Assembly: GCA_026545765.1 (NCBI GenBank)
Contig: CM048842.1
Location: 26,016,667 to 26,080,666 of the forward strand
DNA from: Plantago major
Taxonomy: Eukaryota; Streptophyta; Magnoliopsida; Lamiales; Plantaginaceae
Length of the DNA: 64,000 bases
Direction of reading: 5' to 3'
The notes under the pieces were generated by a model. The model made no database searches, was not told where the DNA came from, and was given only the letters and a program-made list of their open reading frames with translations. Within the stretch, counting starts at the first letter, position 1, and each line of letters begins with the position of its first letter. This document shows, in pieces, positions 33,380-46,000 of this stretch. The position numbers and the translations under genes were made by a program.

Positions 33380-34400
33380 CACCTACCAATATACTACCTA
33401 AGCAAAGTACTGGGAACAGCCGAAAAGAACTACACGGAGATCGAGAAATACGCCTACTACTTAATGGAAGCTTCGAGAAAACTAAAGCCATACTTCCAAT
33501 CGCACAAAATAGTAGTCCTCACTAATCAGCCACTGAAGCAGGTCTTGGGGGATGCATCCAAATCAGGAAGGTTAGCCAAATGGACAATAGAAATCGGAGA
33601 TCACACAATCAAATATCTAGCTCCATCCGCCAAGAAGGCAAAAGTCCTGGCCGACTTCCTGGCCAGATACCCGGGAAGCACGGAGGCACAGACAGTAGGA
33701 GATAACCAAACTCCAACCTCCACGGATGATCCACCCGCTAGTAAAGTTTTGACGTTCGCTACAACCATAACAAATATAGGGTCCAGAGAGCACCTCGAGA
33801 CCGACCCTATGGCAGAATGGATTCTAGCGGAGAAACAAAATCTGAACCTACCACCACCCCCCGAGGGAGAACCGCCCGTGACCGCCCAAAAACTTAAACC
33901 GACCCAACAAGTGGCCTTTACCCCAAAGGAGCTTGGTCCGAACGAGAAGGACATCTGGGAACTTTATGTGGACGGATCGTCGGCCGCTCATGCTAGAGGA
34001 ACGGGACTCTTGCTGATCAGTCCTGAGAAAGCACAAATGGAATAAGCCATACGCCTGACATTCCCAGTCACCAATAATGAACCCGAATATGAAGCATTGA
34101 TAGCAGGGATGAGAATGGCTAAATCAGTAATGGCCAGAAAACTCCACGCCTATTCACACTCCCAACTAGTCGTAGAACAATATTCCGGAAAATTCACAAC
34201 CAAAAGCGCCTCAATGATAAAATACCTAAAGATAGTGAAAGACTTGGAAAAGACATTTGACGTATTCTCTTTGGTCAAAATCGGGTGAACCAACAACATT
34301 ATAGTAGATAGCCTGTCCAAATGGGCTACGGCCTCTGGAGCCATTGATACCCGTACGGTAGTCCTGATGACAGCCAATGAATCAGCCATCACCACCGTGA
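33380..34400 (+). pseudogene. pol: Gypsy RNase H plus second, archaeal-type RNase H
   Basis: The first RNase H shows YYLSKVLGTAEKNYTEIEK and VVLTNQPLKQVLGD, where the usual Asp of TDQPL is Asn. After a linker, the second domain has WELYVDGSSAAHARGTGLLL, NNEPEYEALIAGMRMAKSV and YSHSQLVVEQ (Asp usual before SQ; here His), and ends IIVDSLSKWA. Stops lie at 34043-34045 and about 34,286. Dual RNase H domains are a known feature of the Tat clade. Both domains have lost acidic residues, so neither is likely active. Confidence 0.82.
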
Positions 34401-34599
34401 AAGAAATGGCTAACATAAGTACCACAAATAAATCCAACAACTGGACGAACGATATCATACGATATCTGCAGGATGGGGCCTTACCCCTAGGACCAACCGA
34501 ATCAAGAAGGGTACAACGAAGGGCACAATGTTACTTCCTCTTCGGAACTGACCTCCATCGAAAATCTTATGATGGAACTCACTTACGATGCCTTGACCC

Positions 34600-35666
34600 T
34601 TTTGAGGCTAACATGGTAATGAAGGAAATCCACTTAGGAAGTTGCGGGAATCATTCGGGAGGAAGAGCCCTGGCTTAGAAAATCCAGAGGAATGGGTACT
34701 ACTGGCCAGATATGCAGAAGGAAGCCAGCAAATTCTCCAGATCCTGTCCAGAGTGCCAAAAGTTTGCACGAATCCTGCACCAACCAACTATTCCTATGAT
34801 CCCATCCACAATCCCTTGCCCCTTTGACCAATGGGGTATCAACATAGTAGGACCCTTTCCTCGGGGACTAGGTGGGAAGAAGTTCCTGATTGTAGCGGTG
34901 GAATATTTTTCCAAATGGGTAGAAGTCGAGGCCATTGCATCGATCACAGAAAAGAAAGTCATGGACTTCTTATGGCGACTGTCTTGTCGATTCGGATTAC
35001 CAAGAATCCTAATAGCCGACAATGGACGTCAATTTTCAGTCTACAAACTCAAAGATTGGTGCGAAGAAATGAAGATCAAGCAAACGTTCACTTCTGTCGG
35101 ATACTCGCAAGCGAATGGACAAACTGAAGTAACCAATTGCACCATAGTGGATAACCTCCAGAAAAGACTTGGGGATGCAAAGGAAGATTGGGTAGATGAG
35201 TTAGAAGGAGTGCTCTGGGCATACCACACCACCGCCAGAACAACAACACAAGAGACTCCTTTTTGTATGGTCTATGATTCTGAAGCCGTCATTCCAGCAG
35301 AAATAGCAGTTAACACTTTCCGCATTCAAGGATATAAACCATCTGATAATCACACTAAAAGAGTCTACGACTTAAACATGCTAGAAACCAAGAGAAGCAT
35401 GGCGTTGGTAAGAACCTTAGGATATCAAGCTACCATGGCAAGAGCATACAACAAACACGTAAAAGGAAGAGACATCCAAGTTGGAAACCTTGTGTTACGA
35501 AAGGCCAGAAATTCTAAAACCTACTGGGAGACACGAGCCAAACTGGGAGGGACCCTACAAAATCACCAGTTCTGGCATCAATGGAAGTTACTGCCTGGAA
35601 GACATGAACGGGAGGCCACTCAAGCGCAACTGGAATGCTAGGAATCTCCAGAAATATTACCCTTGA
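34600..35666 (+). pseudogene. pol: Gypsy integrase
   Basis: The HHCC zinc region is split by a stop at 34676: HLGSCGNHSGGRALA, then YYWPDMQKEASKFSRSCPEC. The catalytic core at 34712-35641 has WGINIVGPFPRG, where the first catalytic Asp is Asn; LIADNGRQF (second Asp present); and NGQTEVTN (Glu present). WAYHTTARTTTQETPF and PAEIAVNTFRI follow. A frameshift near 35,500 moves the C-terminal domain to 35481-35666 (PNWEGPYKI, then WNARNLQKYYP), the usual Tat pol end. No chromodomain is seen. Confidence 0.88.
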
Positions 35667-35895
35667 AAAGGGATCGTAAAAAGCTCAAAAACATGAATAT
35701 ATTTTGTAAAATGTTCAGATTCCATAAAACTTGTGGTTGCAGGTCCTTGACTAAAGATAAGATTCGGTCAAGAAAAAATAACTCGGACCCAAATTTTCCG
35801 AGCCCACTTCCATTGAAATTATTGAAAGCAATGTCTCGGACCCATAGAGTCTGACCCACCAGCTATGCTCAAAGTGTCATGGACTTACAAACCAT
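35667..35895 (+). other. Gypsy 3' remnant up to a rearrangement junction
   Basis: About 230 bp after the pol stop has no ORF and no PPT or LTR match. It carries a CTCGGACC motif three times or nearly so (about 35,781-35,842). The similarity to the tandem array starts abruptly at TTCACACATACC near 35896, so the element's PPT and 3' LTR have been lost. Confidence 0.6.
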
Positions 35896-36281
35896 TCACA
35901 CATACCCCCAACAAATCGAAACCTTCTAACCACACCACTTTCTTCCACTCACAGTCATAAACCTCGAAAATACTAACCTAAGCACCTCAAAGATTCTTAC
36001 CTAGGTTCAGCAAAGATTCTAACATAACTCCTCAAGTTTTCCCTTCATCGAAATCAACACTTCACATATTCAAACATGGGACCTACACCCAACCAAACCA
36101 GAACCTAGGCTCTGATACCACTTTTGACATCTCACTCGGAAACACCATACTTCGAGAAATCCAACATAATTCTCATCAAACTCACACATAAAACCTACAA
36201 CCAACAAACTGAAATCTTATTTCTTCACAAATTCTATCCTAGGCACCTCAAAGATCATAACCTAGGCTCTGATACCACTTT
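35896..36281 (-). repeat. Array: truncated internal region
   Basis: This matches the last ~386 bp of the 606-bp internal region; the first ~220 bp are missing at the gypsy junction. It has both PBS-like sites, GGCTCTGATACCA at about 36109-36121 and 36265-36277. Confidence 0.85.
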
Positions 36282-38293
36282 TGTCACGCCCCAAAACCAA
36301 AATAATTTGGCGCGACGGCCGTCTATCGTGAGATGGGCTCACGCCAAGACGAAGCCTTCCTTAAATCCTCAAATACATAAAAATATCTCATAGTGGTACA
36401 ATAGAGTGTCTATAAATCTCATATACAATATAATATTACAAGTGCTCAATACATACGACAATCCAAACAGTACAAATCGTCTTATACAATACAAATCCAA
36501 TTGTATGCAGCAACTACTAAACAATCTTCTCAAAATCCACCATCCGTCTACCGGGTTCAACTCCATTGTACCATCAACTAGTGTAACTTCACTAAACATC
36601 TGTAGGGGGGTGTAAGGGTGAGCCTCAATGACACTTCTACCGGATCAAGCAGAGTTTCGAAGATACATAAATATACACACAATACGATCACACATATACA
36701 AAACTTGCATGGCATAACAAACGTAACATTTCGGCTCAATCAGACATGATCCTATGGCCACTAGTATAAGTCCGGTGGCACAGAGGTCGGCTCACATAAC
36801 ATAAACATAATCCCCTACGAAAGGGGTAACATAACATAAGGGAGTACTCCAGACAGACAAATTCCCCGAAGGGCACATAACATTTCATAGTTACAACTGA
36901 GATCTCAAACATAACATTTATCCATGCACTTGAACAATATCGTTTCACACATCATAAAATACGTTTTGGGTAATCACATCCTTGATCCTTTTCGAATAGA
37001 CTATTATACCAAGTCCCATATCTTGATATAATAACCATAAGTTGTTTATCAAACACTAAAACTACATATATACGTTAATACGAAAATAAGATCAAAAGTG
37101 TGAAAGAAACCCCCTTACCTCAATGTCGATACGAACCCAACTTAACATAGCCATCCACTAATTGCAACTCGAACCATCCAAAATCACCTTGAAGCACAAT
37201 TCCTCCAGAGCACCGCTTACAACCTCCATAATGTCCCTACTCCGGTTTCTATAGGTCAAAAAGGGATAAGTAGGTTACAAGGGCAAAACGGTAATTTAAG
37301 GAGCTAGGAAAAATAGGAATAAATGGTAGGAAGGCATATATTTAATTCTGCAACGTTCAGGGGCAAAATGGTAATTTAAACGGGTCAAAACAGGCTGGAA
37401 ATAAAAAGAAAACAAAATCTGGCTCTAGTGAGGTTTGAACCACAGACCTCTCATAAAGAGTGCAAAACCAGTTGCCACTCGACTACATACTACTCTCATT
37501 ACAATTAATAACAATGAGCTATTTGATCAGTCTAACTGTTGATCAGATTTGTTAATTGCATTCAAGGTCCCCAACCTATGTCGAATTCTCCAAGATCAGC
37601 CCCTCAGCTTCCTGCAAACTTTCAATCTAGTTCCTGTGAATTCTGAAAGTTTCTAAACTCGATTTAAACTCATCCTAATCCAAGCAAGGGTAACATCAAA
37701 CGATTCTCATCAACTTCCTCCGTCCGAATCGGTCAAGAAACAATCCAAAATAACACAAATCGATCCAAGAACTTCGCGAATTCTATCTGATTCGGTTTCT
37801 CTATCCATAACACCCAAACCCAGTTCGATCTTGGTCCAAAACTACTCGATTCAGTCAGATTCCGAAATTCAATCATCATAATTGCAATGCACCAACTCCT
37901 CAAATACCAATACATACTCCAGATTCTGGGCTTACGAGATGAGAATATGGAAAAAGAAGGAGAACACGATCGGTAGAAAGGTGGTGGCGAGATTGGAGGC
38001 TGAAGATGGTGGCGGATTTGATGAAAAATACAAGGAGAAGGCAGTTGGAAGAAGAAGATGACTAGGTTTAGGGATTAAGCAATAGTCGGGCTTTCGTAAA
38101 CTTGGGCATTACACAAGTGGACCTTTACTCCCTCCAAACTCAAACCAACAATCATTATCGTAGCCCGCTTCGATTTATCGATCCGTTCAATAATTATTTA
38201 TAAAATCTCGTATATTAACTTTATTTCAAATAATTTTTTGTCTCCAAATTAAATACTAATGGACGACCCAAAAATAAATTCCAGGATTTTACA
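36282..38293 (-). repeat. Array LTR1 (2012 bp)
   Basis: Plus-strand ends are TGTCACGCCCC and GGATTTTACA. It contains a tRNA-like A-box/B-box pair at 37431-37485. It is closest to LTR2, sharing many diagnostic bases (e.g. CTCTAGTGAGG next to the B box). A recurrent ~76-codon minus-strand open frame near its left end recurs in most LTRs of the array but has no recognisable product. Confidence 0.9.
37425..37490 (-). other. tRNA-like Pol III box pair inside array LTR
   Basis: On the minus strand the sequence reads TAGTCGAGTGGC (A-box-like, plus 37474-37485) and, 44 nt later start to start, GGTTCAAACCT (B-box-like, plus 37431-37441). In LTR4 (61119-61130) the A-box copy is TAGCCGAGTGGC, an excellent match to tRNA Leu/Ser-type A boxes. 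The 44-nt spacing equals that of a standard tRNA. The stems are poor, so it is not a functional tRNA; it may be a captured tRNA or SINE head. Confidence 0.5.
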
Positions 38294-38899
38294 TCCTCCC
38301 CTCCTTAAAAGAAGTTTCCTCCTGGAATCTACGCTTCCACTGCGCCAAACTCACAAACATTCGATTTTCTAAACTTTCCCGTCACAACATCAATTCTATT
38401 AACTTCCTCCAGGTCCAGATACATCATCGATCAGTCCATACTTCGTATCTTAACTCCAAAACTACTTTTGGCATCTCACACGTAAACACCATGCTTCAAA
38501 AAATTCAAACATATCACACATACCCCCAACAAATCAAAACCTTGTAACCACACCACTTTCTTCCACTCACAGTCATAAACCTCGAAAATACTAACCTAAG
38601 CACCTCAAAGATTCTTACCTAGGTTCAGCAAAGATTCTAACATAACACCTCGATTTTTCCCTTCATCGAAATCAACACTTCACATATTCAAACATGGGAC
38701 CTACACCCAACCAAACCAGAACCTAGGCTCTGATACCACTTTTGACATCTCACTCGGAAACACCATACTTCGAGAAATCCAACATAATTCTCATCAAACT
38801 CACACATAAAACCTACAACCAACAAACTGAAATCTTATTTCTTCACAAATTCTATCCTAGGCACCTCAAAGATCAGAACCTAGGCTCTGATACCACTTT
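38294..38899 (-). repeat. Array internal region (606 bp)
   Basis: It begins with the PPT (plus TCCTCCCCTCCTTAAAA) next to LTR1 and ends with the PBS GGCTCTGATACCA (38883-38894) next to LTR2. A second identical PBS-like site lies 157 bp away at 38726-38738. No ORF. Confidence 0.88.
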
Positions 38900-40887
38900 T
38901 GTCACGCCTTAAAACCAAAATAATTTGACGCGACCGGCCGTCTATCGTGAGATGGGCTCACGCCAAGACGAAGCCTTCCTTAAATCCTCAAATACATAAA
39001 AATATCTCATAGTGGTACAATAGAGCGTCTATAAATCTCATATACAATATAATATTACAAGTGCTCAATACATACGACAATCCAAACAGTACAAGTCGTC
39101 TTATACAATACAAATCCAATTGTACGCAGCAACTACTAAACAATCTTCTCAAAATCCACCATCCGTCTACCGGGTTCAACTCCATTGTACCATCAACTAG
39201 TGTAACTTCACTAAACATCTGTAGGGGGGTGTAAGGGTGAGCCTCAATGACACTTCTACCGGATCAAGCAGAGTTTCGAAGATACATAAATATACACACA
39301 ATACGATCACACATATACAAAACTTGCATGGCATAACAAACGTAACATTTCGGCTCAATCAGACATGATCATATGGCCACTAGTGTAAGTCCGGTGGCAC
39401 AGAGGTCGGCTCACATAACATAAACATAATCCCCTACGAAAGGGGTAACATAACATAAGGGAGTACTCTACCCAGACAAATTCCCCGAAGGGCACATAAC
39501 ATTTCATAGTTACAACTGAGATCTCAAACATAACATTTATCCATGCACTTGAACAATATCGTTTTACACATCATAAAATACGTTTTGGGTAATCACATCC
39601 TTGATCCTTTTCGAATAGACTATTATACCAAGTCCCATATCTTGATATAATAACCATAAGTTGTTTATCAAACACTAAAACTACATATATACGTTAATAC
39701 GAAAATAAGATCAAAAGTGTGAAAGAAACCCCCTTACCTCAATGTCGATACGAATCCAACTTAACATAGCCATCCACTAATTGCAACTCGAACCATCCAA
39801 AATCACCTTGAAGCACAATTCCTCCAGAGCACCGCTTACAACCTCCATAATGTCCCTACTCCGGTTTCTATAGCTCAAAAAGGGATAAGTAGGTTACAAG
39901 GGCAAAACGGTAATTTAAGGAGCTAGGAAAAATAGGAATAAATGGTAGGAAGGCATATATTTAATTCTGCAATGTTCAGGGGCAAAATGGTAATTTAAAC
40001 GGGTCAAAACAGGCTGGAAATAAAAAGAAAACAAAATCTGGCTCTAGTGAGGTTTGAACCACAGACCTCTCATAAAGAGTGCAAAACCAGTTGCCACTCA
40101 ACTACATACTACTCTCATTACAATTAATAACAATGAGCTATTTGATCAGTCTAACTGTTGATCAGATTTGTTAATTGCATTCAAGGTCCCCAACCTATGT
40201 CGAATTCTCCAAGATCAGCCCCTCAGCTTCCTGCAAACTTTCAATCTAGTTCCTGTGAATTCTGAAAGTTTCTAAACTCGATTTAAACTCATCCTAATCC
40301 AAGCAAGGGTAACATCAAACGATTCTCATCAACTTCCTCCATTCGAATCGGTCAAGAAAAAATCCAAAATAACACAAATCGATCCAAGAACTTCGCGAAT
40401 TCTATCTCATTCGGTTTCTCTATCCATAACACCCAAACCCAGTTCGATCTTGGTCCAAAACTACTCGATTCAGTCAGATTCCGAAATTCAATCATCATAA
40501 TTGCAATGCACCAACTCCTCAAATACCAATACATACTCCAGATTCTGGGCTTACGAGATGAGAATATGGAAAAAGAAGGAGAACACGATCGGTAGAAAGG
40601 TGGTGGCGAGATTGGAGGCTGAAGATGGTGGCGGATTTGATGAAAAATACAAGGAGAAGGCAGTTGGAAGAAGAAGATGACTAGGTTTAGGGATTAAGCA
40701 ATAGTCGGGCTTTCGTAAACTTGGGCATTACACAAGTGGACCTTTACTCCCTCCAAACTCAAACCAACAATCATTATCGTAGCCCGCTTCGATTTATCGA
40801 TCCGTTCAATAATTATTTATAAAATCTTGTATATTAACTTTCTTTCAAATAATTTTTTGTCTCCAAATTAAATACTAATGGACGACT
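38900..40887 (-). repeat. Array LTR2, left part (split by copia-3)
   Basis: The LTR runs from TGTCACGCC to the copia-3 target CGACT at 40883-40887. Its last 25-30 bp resume at 56667. Rejoined length is 2013 bp, the same as the other copies. Confidence 0.92.
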
Positions 40888-42623
40888 TGTTGGTCCAGAT
40901 AACAGCAAAGTAAAAGACTGGAGGGGGGGGGGTGAATAGTCTTTTTAAAACTTTTGTCGATAAAAACTATTTCTCAGATATCTGAGTAGATATCTGATAC
41001 TTAGAATCAGAGCGCGGAAGACTTAATATAGATAAGTGCAGAAACAGTTAAAGTGTGTGTGTGTGTTGCTGAAATGTAAATACAGAAAGGTAAATAACAC
41101 AGCAAGTATAGTGGTATCTGGAGGTGGCATAATCCTCCAACTAATCCACTTCGGTCTTCCAGAGACCTAGAATTCACTAGAATAGATAATTGAGTTCTCC
41201 TTACAAAAATCCTATTCTAAGATTCCATTAAACAAATGGTTCCCAACCAAATGTTCCGCCTGAGTTGTTCCCCGGCTTTCACAGCCAAGTACTTCCTGTA
41301 CTCAGAAACCTTTTTGAGTTATTCCCTAGCTTCCCAAGCTAAGTACTTCCTATACTCAATAACCTTGGAGTTATTCCTTAGTTTCCCAAATCAAGTACTT
41401 CCTATACTCCGGTAACCTTGGAGTTATTCCCTGATTTTTCAAACTAAGTACTTCACATACTCCACGCCATTATGGTGTTGGTTTTGGTTTGTGTTGTCAG
41501 ATGAGCTTCTTTAATAACTTTTTCAGTTATTCAGATAGCTCTGTGAATCAAGTATACTTAATACACTTTTCAATGTATGGTATCTTGTTCTTTTTACTGA
41601 CCCAAGTCTTAGATAAATGTTCAAGAGAATGAATCTCAGATACTTGATCTTTCGTTTCAACTCTTTCACAGATAGTTGTGCTTGTTTAGGATCAGGACAC
41701 TTAGAACTTCAGTGTTACTCAAGATCAAAAGCTTTGGTCGCAACAGAAAGCTTTGAGGATAAGTAATTTGCTTTGAGAGAGAGTAAGATGTTCAGCGTTT
41801 TTATGCAGTTCAAAGTGTGTCTCTTCAAGCAGTCTAAGTGTTGATATTTATAGATGAATTTGAGTGCCGTTTGAATAGTATCCGTTAGGCTCAAATTCAA
41901 ACTATTGATATCTGTGTATAATCTTTAGAAAGGTGTTTTGTCTTCTTCTTCAGAAGCTGCCGTTGCTTTTATTCAGACATCTCTGTTCGTGCATTAAATG
42001 CATTGTACTATACTTTTTGTCCTGTAGTGCCAACGGAACTATGCTTTGTATCAGAGACTAGTGTTATCTGATTCTTTGCACGTCCTTATCTTCAATCTTC
42101 AGATACCACTTTTATTGAAACAACTTTGTTTGCAATATATATATATTTCTTTTTCAGAAATGTGGTTAATGCACAAGGTATCTGAGAATAGATATTTGTG
42201 GACACTTTCCTTGTTTTCAGATAGGCCTTTTATTTCTCAGATATCTCTTGTGACACAGTTTGTTTAAAACTATTCGTGTCTTCAAGATATCTGGCTAAGG
42301 TATCGTAAAAAGCGATTTGATAATCTTGTGCAGTTTCTTCAAGTCTTCAATGTCGTTGAGCTTGTTCTGCTTGGATGTCTTCTTCTTGGTCTTCTCTCCA
42401 TAAAATAAAAATTACATTTTGAGACCTAACATCCTATACAAGATTAGCTAGACTATCATACTTAGTGGGTTTCCTCTTTTACAATGTTCAAGTGAACCAA
42501 TAGTACTAATCACCTTTCTGAGACTAAGATAAGTCATCATGTTGCTGATCAAAATCTAAACAGATAATTCTAACAAAATATCTAATAAATTTCCTAACAA
42601 ATTTCCCAAGAAATTTCCCAACA
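40888..42623 (-). repeat. Copia-3 3' LTR (1736 bp)
   Basis: Plus-strand ends are TGTTGGTCCAG and TTCCCAACA. It contains a G tract (about 40922-40931), a GT repeat (about 41053-41066), two close CAGATATCTG-type palindromes near 40976-40996, four units of a ~52-bp minisatellite (41262-41461), and a TATA-like sequence at 41844-41852 (minus). Its 5' end on the minus strand has a short repeat of TTGGGAAATTT. Confidence 0.94.
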
Positions 42624-43011
42624 AATTTTCCCCTTTTTGATCAGTCAACGATGACTATCTTACCTATTACAAATCTGGATGAGTGAACAATCCAAAACTT
42701 AATCTTTTCTTTAGATCTTTAAATTATTTAATTAAGTGCAGAAAGTAAACATCAGCCAAATCACAAGGTGTGATCTTTGCTGACAAGTTATCTTTTACAG
42801 AAAACTATATGAGAGTAAGTTCTTCAGATAAGTTATAAAGAGAGATTACAGATAACTTCAATACATAGAACAAGTTTGGCTTAGTCAGCAAAAATACAAA
42901 AACTACATAGTAAATTAGGACAACAGGAGTAACCAAGCTCCAAGTAGACATCCTAATAAACTAGTCTTCAAGTCTTCAATCTCTTCAAGTCTTCAACAGT
43001 ATTTCTGTGGA
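42624..43011 (-). other. Copia-3 polypurine tract and 3' untranslated region
   Basis: The PPT reads AAAAAGGGGAAAATT on the minus strand (about 42624-42638). Next to it is GATCAGTCAACGATGACTATC, matching the equivalent place in copia-2. The ORF3 tail may extend into the last ~40 bp of this stretch in other frames. No other gene. Confidence 0.75.
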
Positions 43012-46000
43012 TCAGTCTGCAAATTTCCTATCTCCAAACCTTTTGATGTCATCAGAATAGTCATAGAGAAGTGTTCTGACGAGCATCTCAAAGGTCTCCG
43101 CAAATCCACAGACTTCTTTATAGGTTTCGGTAGGATTTTTCTTGACAAAATGTTTGACCCACAGATACTTTCCCCACTTCCAGGCATGCTCTATTCTGAT
43201 ATCTGAAAGCTTGAAGTATTCGTAGCTAATCCTCAGATATCTGATGTCACCCTTGAATTGATCTTCAGTTAGATAGAACGATTCATAGGGTTCTACAACG
43301 AGTCTTGCTCTTGTGCCTGTTCCTGTGATATTCAGAATTCTGTGCACATCATCTGGCTTTCCATATGGACATTCATCAGAGAGGTCCTTTCTCATGGCTT
43401 CTTCTCGACAACTTCAAAATCCAACTGTGCTTTAATGTGATTGGTGTTGATCAAGGTTGGCTTATCTTTTCTCCATGCCATAAGTTGTTTATGGATTGGT
43501 TCTGGAAATCTTGAATTTACCAATAGATGCTTAAGTTCCAGAATCCAATAGCCATTTTTCTGATTGATGCACCTGTAGACAGAGGAATCATTGTCATACT
43601 TCACATACTCTATTTTGGCTTCTTCTGGCCTGAGTGGAAGTTGACTTTGTCTTTGCTCAGCTCTCAGTCTGTTCCTTCTTTGTCTTGAATTCTCTTTGGG
43701 GTTGTTGCTTGAAGAACCACCCTGGATAGACTTGGTAATTCCAGAGGGTGTTTTAGCTGCTAGGGGCTTTGCAGCTATGGGCTCAGTTAGGCTTTCAATT
43801 TTCCTTTTCTTGTGAAGAGGAGCTTCATCTTCATCAGTTTCCTCATCATCATCAAGATTAAATCTTGTGTGAGTTTTACAGCCTTCTTCATTGCCCAGGG
43901 ACTTGATTTGACCTTCTTCTTCTTCTTCAGAAGATTCATCAATCCCTTTAACTTGTCTTCTCCTTGGAGCCTTGGTACTCCTTGGAGGTTTCTGTGCCAT
44001 GGCCCTTGTTATCATTTTAGTTCCTTCAGTAGGTTTCTGGGAAGCAGCTACTATTTGCAAAGCAGCTTGGCTTGAGGAGTGTTCATTAATTCTGAGTGGT
44101 GGCTGGGAAGTTTTCATGTTTCTTCTTCCTTTATGAGCCGCACCAGCTCCAGATTTCTTCTTGTTTTCTTCTCCTTCTTCCCATTCCCCCTGACTTTGAG
44201 GTCCAGATTTGTACACTCTTTCCCCCTTAGTCATTGTTGGCTAACTCAGTCTCATAAAGGAATCTGAGAGAGAGTTAAAGTGCCCTTGTAAATAATTATA
44301 GGCAGTGACCAACTTCTGAAGTTCGGCTTTGAGCTCCTGATTTTGCTTGATAAGTCCATTGTCCTTATCAGTGAGCTCGCCAATGGGCCTAGGATGGCAT
44401 CTGCTTCAAAGAATGTAACATGCCTCTTGGAAAGCTTTTTCACTAAAGACGCATCATCGTCCCTTATCATTCCAGATCTTTCCGAGCAATGACTATGCTA
44501 GTTGTTCTCGAGTGATGAGCTCAGTGAACTTTTTCATTTCAGAGGGGACGGAGGCAATTACTTCCTTGTTCTGTGAAGACATCTCCTTGTTCAGATGAGC
44601 CAGTACTTGGTACCTGTTCATGTATTCATTGGAGTGGACATTTGGCAGTTTGCTGAATATTGTAGGAGCAATCAGCTTCCTTTTCAAGTGAGAAACCGCT
44701 AAATGTTCATTGCGGTGCTCTGCCAAAGTCTTGTCTTCTTCATCATCTGAGTAATCAGCCCAGTGATCTTCATCCTCTTGGACATTTTCATCGATTGTAT
44801 CGAGTCCAGCAACCATCTCAGAGATTGGTTTCTTCCCTTTCTTGGAGGAGGATGGTACTTCTTTTGAAGATGATGCAGCCTTAGCATCATGCTTGACTTC
44901 AGATACTTCTTCAGTATCGAGTTCTTTGGTGATATCATGCACAACATCCCGTAGCTCTTTAACCTCAGAGTAAGCAATCATTTCTTGTAAGTATTGATCT
45001 TGTAGTTGATCAAGCTTGTCTCTGGATTTAGCTATTTGATCTTCCAGTTGAAGATGGAGCTGTTGTTCTTCTTCCAACAGTTGTCTGAGTTGAGCAGATC
45101 TGGTTTGAGTGTTTAATATATTCTGATTGGTTTCTTCAGAAAGCTCAACTACTTGTTCAGTAGTAACTGGGTGTTGGTTAGAAGATGGATGAGTAGATTT
45201 CTGAGGAGATGGAGACGGAGATTTCTGTGAAGTCTTCTCAGTGTGCTTTTCAGCAGCTGAGGCATCATTTCTTAGCGAAATTCCTCCGGTCCCTGGTGCA
45301 GGGGCATCATCATCATCCTTTTTGTCTGTGTCATCCTTTTGGTGATGGTTAGTGGGAGGTTCATCGAAGTCATTTTCGTTTATCTCTTCCTCCTCATCAT
45401 CTTCAGATACAAGATTGATCACTTCAGGAATAGTGATCTTCTGCCCATTATCCTCTTCTTGTTCAGAAGGTATAAATTGCAGAGTTTGGGGCAGGACTGG
45501 CTTAAATGCCATTTGTAATCTTGTCTGACCATCTGCCTGTTCAAAGGCTTGTATCAAACTGTGCGCCACTTCTCTGGAGAAATCCTTATGCAATAGAGTC
45601 GCAACTGTGTCTTGCTCGTAGGGAACATTGCATGGATGTATGTCTCAAGTCAAGAGCTCGTGCTCTGCTTGGTTGATCTGTGATTCTCAATATTTCAGAG
45701 AGATCAGAGCACCTTAACCTTTGCCATTTCTTGAAGCATTTAATGTGCTTTGGCAGGGTGTGAGCTTTGAAGAAGGGAAGTAGGTCCCTTGTCTCAACAT
45801 TGGGAGCCTGCTCGGCGCTTGTTTGAGCCTGAAAGAAAGAGTTTTGAGTGAGCTTCAAAACTTTTATAGATATCTGAGGAGAAGTGTAGTTTAGTTTCTG
45901 AGTTACCTGAGTAAGTACTTCAGGCTCAGAGACTTGTTCTACTGAGACAATTGGTGTCTCAGATATCTTGTTGTGAGGCGGAGACTTGGAAGTCTGGTCC

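Larger units (their letters stand above)
26723..35895 (+). mobile_element. Tat-clade Ty3/gypsy retrotransposon, 3' end missing
   Basis: This plus-strand gypsy element has order Gag, protease, RT, RNase H, second RNase H, integrase, i.e. integrase after RT as in Ty3/gypsy. The knuckle CHFHRQVGHSTGKC, the RT motif DPYPLPRIDQLVDSTAG and the additional archaeal-type RNase H (YVDGSSA, then NNEPEYEALIAGM) mark the Tat clade. The 5' LTR abuts the broken copia-2 LTR. A solo LTR (28106-29763) interrupts the leader/Gag part. No 3' LTR is present: from about 35896 the sequence changes to the 2.62-kb array. Coding regions carry many stops, mostly TGA or TAG at expected Trp or Gln codons, consistent with C-to-T decay. 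Confidence 0.88.

Noticed and set aside
30000..35666. Endogenous pararetrovirus (caulimovirid)
   Set aside because: The RT order includes a retroviral-type integrase and dual RNase H, and there is no movement protein. It is a Tat gypsy element.
36369..36599. A ~76-codon minus-strand open frame that recurs in most array LTRs (also near 38988, 57391, 60011 and 62629)
   Set aside because: It recurs because the LTRs are copies of each other. Its length varies with single-base changes, there is no start context, and the peptide is Cys/Leu-rich with no recognisable family. I see no protein-level constraint.
37425..37490. A functional tRNA gene in the array LTR
   Set aside because: A- and B-box sequences and spacing fit, but the T and anticodon stems pair poorly and no clear anticodon loop forms. 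Kept only as a tRNA-like motif.
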